NCBI RefSeq assembly: GCF_000373105.1
Contig: NZ_KB890491.1
Coordinates: 124,001-188,000, forward strand
DNA length: 64,000 nucleotides
Direction: 5' to 3'
Origin: Neolewinella persica DSM 23188
GTDB lineage: Bacteria; Bacteroidota; Bacteroidia; Chitinophagales; Saprospiraceae
The notes below the pieces were generated by a model that saw only the letters and a program-made list of their open reading frames with translations, was not told where the DNA came from and did no database searches. The first letter of the stretch is position 1, and each line of letters starts with the position of its first letter. The position numbers were made by a program, and so were the translations under genes. Positions 61,551 through 64,000 of the stretch are shown in pieces.

Positions 61551-62576
61551 ATGAATTTCCCCGATCAACTGCTTTTCTTTTTTTCTGCCCTGGGTGCCTT
61601 CAATGGCTTACTCCTGGCGCTGTATTTGCTGTTTTTTCTTCGTCCGGCAAGACTAAGTAACCGACTCCTGGGCCTGCTCCTGCTAGCGTTGAGTGTTCGG
61701 ATTGGCAAGTCGGTCTTTTTGTTTTTTAACCGGGAGACGGCACCACTGTTCATTCAAATAGGCCTGACGGCCTGCATCTTCATCGGCCCACTATTATGGG
61801 CTTACCTGAAGGTGGAGCGAGATGGGATAAAAAAACTTCCCGCCAGCTGGTGGATTGGCTTTGGGGTGCTGGCTGGCTTCATCGTGGGCTACGGATTGTG
61901 GAGACCTTACATGCTGTACCCGGAGAGTTGGAACTGGGAGTTCATCAGCGTCATTTACGGTATATGGGCGCTGGGTGTCCTTGGCGGAGGGGTGGTGCTG
62001 TGGCCCCTAATTCGCAAAAAAGAATGGTCAACTATCGACCTTTGGCTCGTAAACGTCTTTGCCGGTAACCTAATCGTCCACCTGGCGTACCGGTTCTCTT
62101 CGTACACCAGCTACATCGTTGGAGCTTTGTCGTTTTCTTTTGTTTTTTACCTTTTGGGGTTGTGGTTCATTTTGCAGCGCAGGCAGGCCGGGTTTCTGGT
62201 AGAGGATCGCCCGCGCTACGGCGATCGGAAGATCGACGACCATGAAGCTGCGGCCTTACTGGCCCGCTGTAACGCAGCGATGGAGGGGCAGCAACTCTTC
62301 CTGCTGGCCAACTTCAAGCTGGACGATCTTGCCCAGGCCGCCGGAAGCACGGCGCACCAAATCAGTCAGCTGTTAAACGACAATCTCGGCCAAAGCTTTG
62401 CCACCTACGTACGCGGTTACCGGGTACGGCACGCCCAGGAAAAAATCCTTACCGATGACCACCTGACGCTGGAAGCGATCGGGGAAGAAGCCGGGTTCGG
62501 CTCAAAGTCTGCTTTCTATGCAGCGTTCAAGGAAGTAGCGGGGACTACTCCGGCCCGGTACCGGAAGGAACAGTAA
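61551..62576 (+). CDS. AraC-type regulator with a membrane sensor domain
   Basis: 341 residues. The N-terminal 210 residues hold about seven membrane segments (LLFFFSALGAFNGLLLALYLLFFL, LGLLLLALSVRIG, LFIQIGLTACIFIGPLLWAYL, SFVFYLLGLWFIL). The C-terminal AraC HTH pair is NFKLDDLAQAAGSTAHQISQLLNDNLGQSF and LTLEAIGEEAGFGSKSAFYAAFKEVAGTTPARYRKEQ. It is a one-component membrane-bound regulator common in Bacteroidota. Targets are unknown. Its membrane part resembles the orphan at 8039-8800. Confidence 0.85.
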   Translation: MNFPDQLLFFFSALGAFNGLLLALYLLFFLRPARLSNRLLGLLLLALSVRIGKSVFLFFNRETAPLFIQIGLTACIFIGPLLWAYLKVERDGIKKLPASWWIGFGVLAGFIVGYGLWRPYMLYPESWNWEFISVIYGIWALGVLGGGVVLWPLIRKKEWSTIDLWLVNVFAGNLIVHLAYRFSSYTSYIVGALSFSFVFYLLGLWFILQRRQAGFLVEDRPRYGDRKIDDHEAAALLARCNAAMEGQQLFLLANFKLDDLAQAAGSTAHQISQLLNDNLGQSFATYVRGYRVRHAQEKILTDDHLTLEAIGEEAGFGSKSAFYAAFKEVAGTTPARYRKEQ

Positions 62577-62990
62577 GGTGGGGAGTTGTTGGCACGCTTT
62601 TTCAGCATAAATATGGAAGAATACAGTTTTGACGCAGCGTATACGTCCAATATTATAATTCTACACTAGTGGACTTGTTGAAAATTAGCGAAAGTCAATG
62701 GCTGATCCGAGGTTTGCATAATCAATCTAACCCAGCAAGCCTAAGAGCTTCTTCGAACATACCGCAGTAATAGTCAGGACAAAATACAGCCGGTTGACTC
62801 TTGCCCTCTTCCCTTGCTCCTTTACGCTCTTCCTTTGCACCTGCGACCGCGCCAAAGAAAGTCAGCGCGTCAGGGAGCCAAATAGTCAGGGAGTAGTTGT
62901 GAAGAAGGCGATGGTAAAATACGCTGGGTCCGGAATGCCAAAACAAAATATACTCAAACCACTGATCTCCATCACCAAACCACCGTACCA
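62577..62990. other. Spacer with a 20-mer and a word array
   Basis: No gene. The 20-mer at 62834 is followed on the GCGCC side by GTCAGGGAG words (62859-62890). Confidence 0.6.
62834..62853 (+). repeat. Dispersed 20-mer, copy 24 (perfect)
   Basis: All 18 defined positions match. Reads towards the NTF2-like gene, 137 bp away. Confidence 0.9.
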
Positions 62991-63425
62991 ATGAAAAAAT
63001 TACTTCTTTCCACCCTGCTTTTTCTCGCCTGTCTGACTGCCGCCAGCGCGCAGGAACCAACCTCTGACTACGCCCTGGTAGAACAAACCGTAGGCTACTA
63101 CCTCGACGGTGGTACCAACCGCGATTTCGAAACCCTGAAAAAGGCGTTCCACGAATCCGCTACCATGAAATACATTAGCGGTGATGGTTACACCGAGGTG
63201 AATGCCCTGGAGTTTTTCCGTAAAGGAACCAAGCCAGGCCCGAAATCTGACCGCAAAACCCGTGTTGTTGCCATCGACGTTTCCGGCCATGCCGCAACCG
63301 CAAAATTAGAGATCGACTACCCCACTTTTACTTTCGTCGACTATATGACCCTGCTCAAAATTGATGGCGAGTGGAAGATCGTGAGCAAGGTGTTTTACCG
63401 CCGTGCCGGGACAGTCAAAGAATGA
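62991..63425 (+). CDS. NTF2-like (SnoaL/lumazine-binding-like) exported protein
   Basis: 144 residues with a signal peptide (LLLSTLLFLACLTAASAQ). The body is one NTF2-like cone: YALVEQTVGYYLDGGTNRDFETLKKAFHESATMKYISGDGYTEV, then KTRVVAIDVSGHAATAKLEIDYPTFTFVDYMTLLKIDGEWKIVSKVFYR. These are small-ligand-binding or enzymatic folds, here in the periplasm. It lies 46 bp before the serine hydrolase gene and probably belongs with it. Confidence 0.85.
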   Translation: MKKLLLSTLLFLACLTAASAQEPTSDYALVEQTVGYYLDGGTNRDFETLKKAFHESATMKYISGDGYTEVNALEFFRKGTKPGPKSDRKTRVVAIDVSGHAATAKLEIDYPTFTFVDYMTLLKIDGEWKIVSKVFYRRAGTVKE

Positions 63426-63471
63426 ATACGGCCTAAAACAATCTCTTAACGTTCCCAAGAAACCATCCTTA

Positions 63472-64000
63472 ATGATTATTCGACTATTTGGTTGCGCGGC
63501 GTTTCTGCTGTGCCTGTCCACTATTTGCCTTGCCCAGCCTTCAGAAGATGAAATTGAAGCCACTGTCGATGCACAATTCTCCCGCTACAACGATAGCACC
63601 CCCGGCTTTACCGTGGGGATACTGAAAAAGGGGCGAATGATCTTCAAAAAAGGTTACGGTACGGCAGACCTGGAGCACGGCACTCCCGTTGACCCGGATA
63701 AAACTGTTTTCAACCTCGCTTCAGTGTCCAAGCAGTTTACTGTTCTGGCCATCCTTCTCCTGGAGAAAGACGGAAAGCTATCGCTGGAAGATGATGTGCA
63801 TAAGTACCTACCGACTTTTCCTGATTATGGAAAGCGAATAACCCTTCATCACCTGGCAGCAAATGCCAGCGGAATTCGTGCTGATCTGGAAATGATGGGC
63901 ATGGCCGGATACACAAATGACGACCTGATTACGCAGGAGATGGTACTGGAGATGATTTTTAGACAGCAAGAACTGAATTTCTCTCCCGGCGAAGAATTCC
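63472..64000 (+). CDS. Serine hydrolase (beta-lactamase/PBP class C family), 3' end outside the window
   Basis: The first 176 codons are in view; the gene runs off the window. A signal peptide (LLCLSTICLAQ) is followed by PGFTVGILKKGRMIFKKGYGTADLEHGTPVDPDKTVFNLASVSKQFTVLAILLLEKDGKL, in which the SxxK catalytic motif is SVSK. HHLAANASGI lies where family members often have a HLLTHTSG-like turn. It is a beta-lactamase-like serine hydrolase that may cleave peptides or esters; the YxN and KTG motifs are not in view. Confidence 0.85.
   Translation, partial: MIIRLFGCAAFLLCLSTICLAQPSEDEIEATVDAQFSRYNDSTPGFTVGILKKGRMIFKKGYGTADLEHGTPVDPDKTVFNLASVSKQFTVLAILLLEKDGKLSLEDDVHKYLPTFPDYGKRITLHHLAANASGIRADLEMMGMAGYTNDDLITQEMVLEMIFRQQELNFSPGEEF

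Noticed and set aside
991-62853. The 20-mer as a -33 promoter element (TTTG)
   Set aside because: TTTG is the most variable part of the repeat and no -7 box follows at the needed distance in most copies.

Overview
The window looks like a chromosomal segment of a Bacteroidota bacterium, most likely a saprospirian (Lewinella/Neolewinella-like). The pointers are type IX secretion system (T9SS) C-terminal sorting domains on several surface proteins, the T9SS response regulator PorX, DUF5777, DUF2141 and DUF4174 proteins, SprB-type repeats, promoters of the TTTG/TAnnTTTG type, and moderately GC-rich DNA. No rRNA, tRNA, CRISPR array, prophage or complete insertion sequence was seen.

Layout. 0-9 kb: a cytochrome-like lipoprotein and a DUF5777 barrel, a bacilliredoxin, DUF2141, an AT-rich orphan gene beside a small inverted-repeat element, a PmoA-like lipoprotein, hemB, a dipeptide epimerase, a DJ-1-like lipoprotein and an orphan membrane domain. 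9-21 kb: a CotH-like protein, a GntP permease, a TPR/HTH regulator, a four-gene operon (cytochrome-like protein, OB-fold protein, YceI, DUF5777) and three surface proteins, two of them with T9SS tails. 21-33 kb: an S15/CocE peptidase, an LLM oxidoreductase, two Gfo/Idh/MocA dehydrogenases around a pirin, a zinc-ribbon-like/T9SS protein, small envelope proteins, an NlpC/P60 hydrolase and rplY. 33-48 kb: a BlaI/BlaR1 pair, two tandem paralogues of unknown function, an HTTM protein, a 1,123-residue BNR/sortilin-like protein, a MITE-like element, a T9SS protein, a LysM-CAP protein and porX. 48-64 kb: a YfcC permease, a GCS2-CBS protein, a DUF3089 lipoprotein, a frameshifted flavin monooxygenase, a CBS protein, an MlaD-like coiled-coil lipoprotein, a YtcJ-type amidohydrolase pseudogene, lysS, lgt, an AraC-type membrane regulator, an NTF2-like protein and a truncated serine hydrolase.

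The most unusual signal is a dispersed 20-bp sequence, TTTGCACCTGCGNNCGCGCC, found 23 times plus one degenerate copy (about one per 2.7 kb; seven copies match all 18 defined positions). It lies between genes, mostly upstream of start codons and never in a convergent gap. It also lies inside genes: in a T9SS-protein linker, at a signal-peptidase site, and in the signal-peptide regions of two large exported proteins. Several copies abut, on the GCGCC side, low-complexity arrays of a short iterated word, often mirrored as a reverse-complement arm. Together they look like an undescribed composite fold-back element. Two genes are visibly broken (flavin monooxygenase by a 4-bp duplication, amidohydrolase by two frameshifts and an internal deletion).
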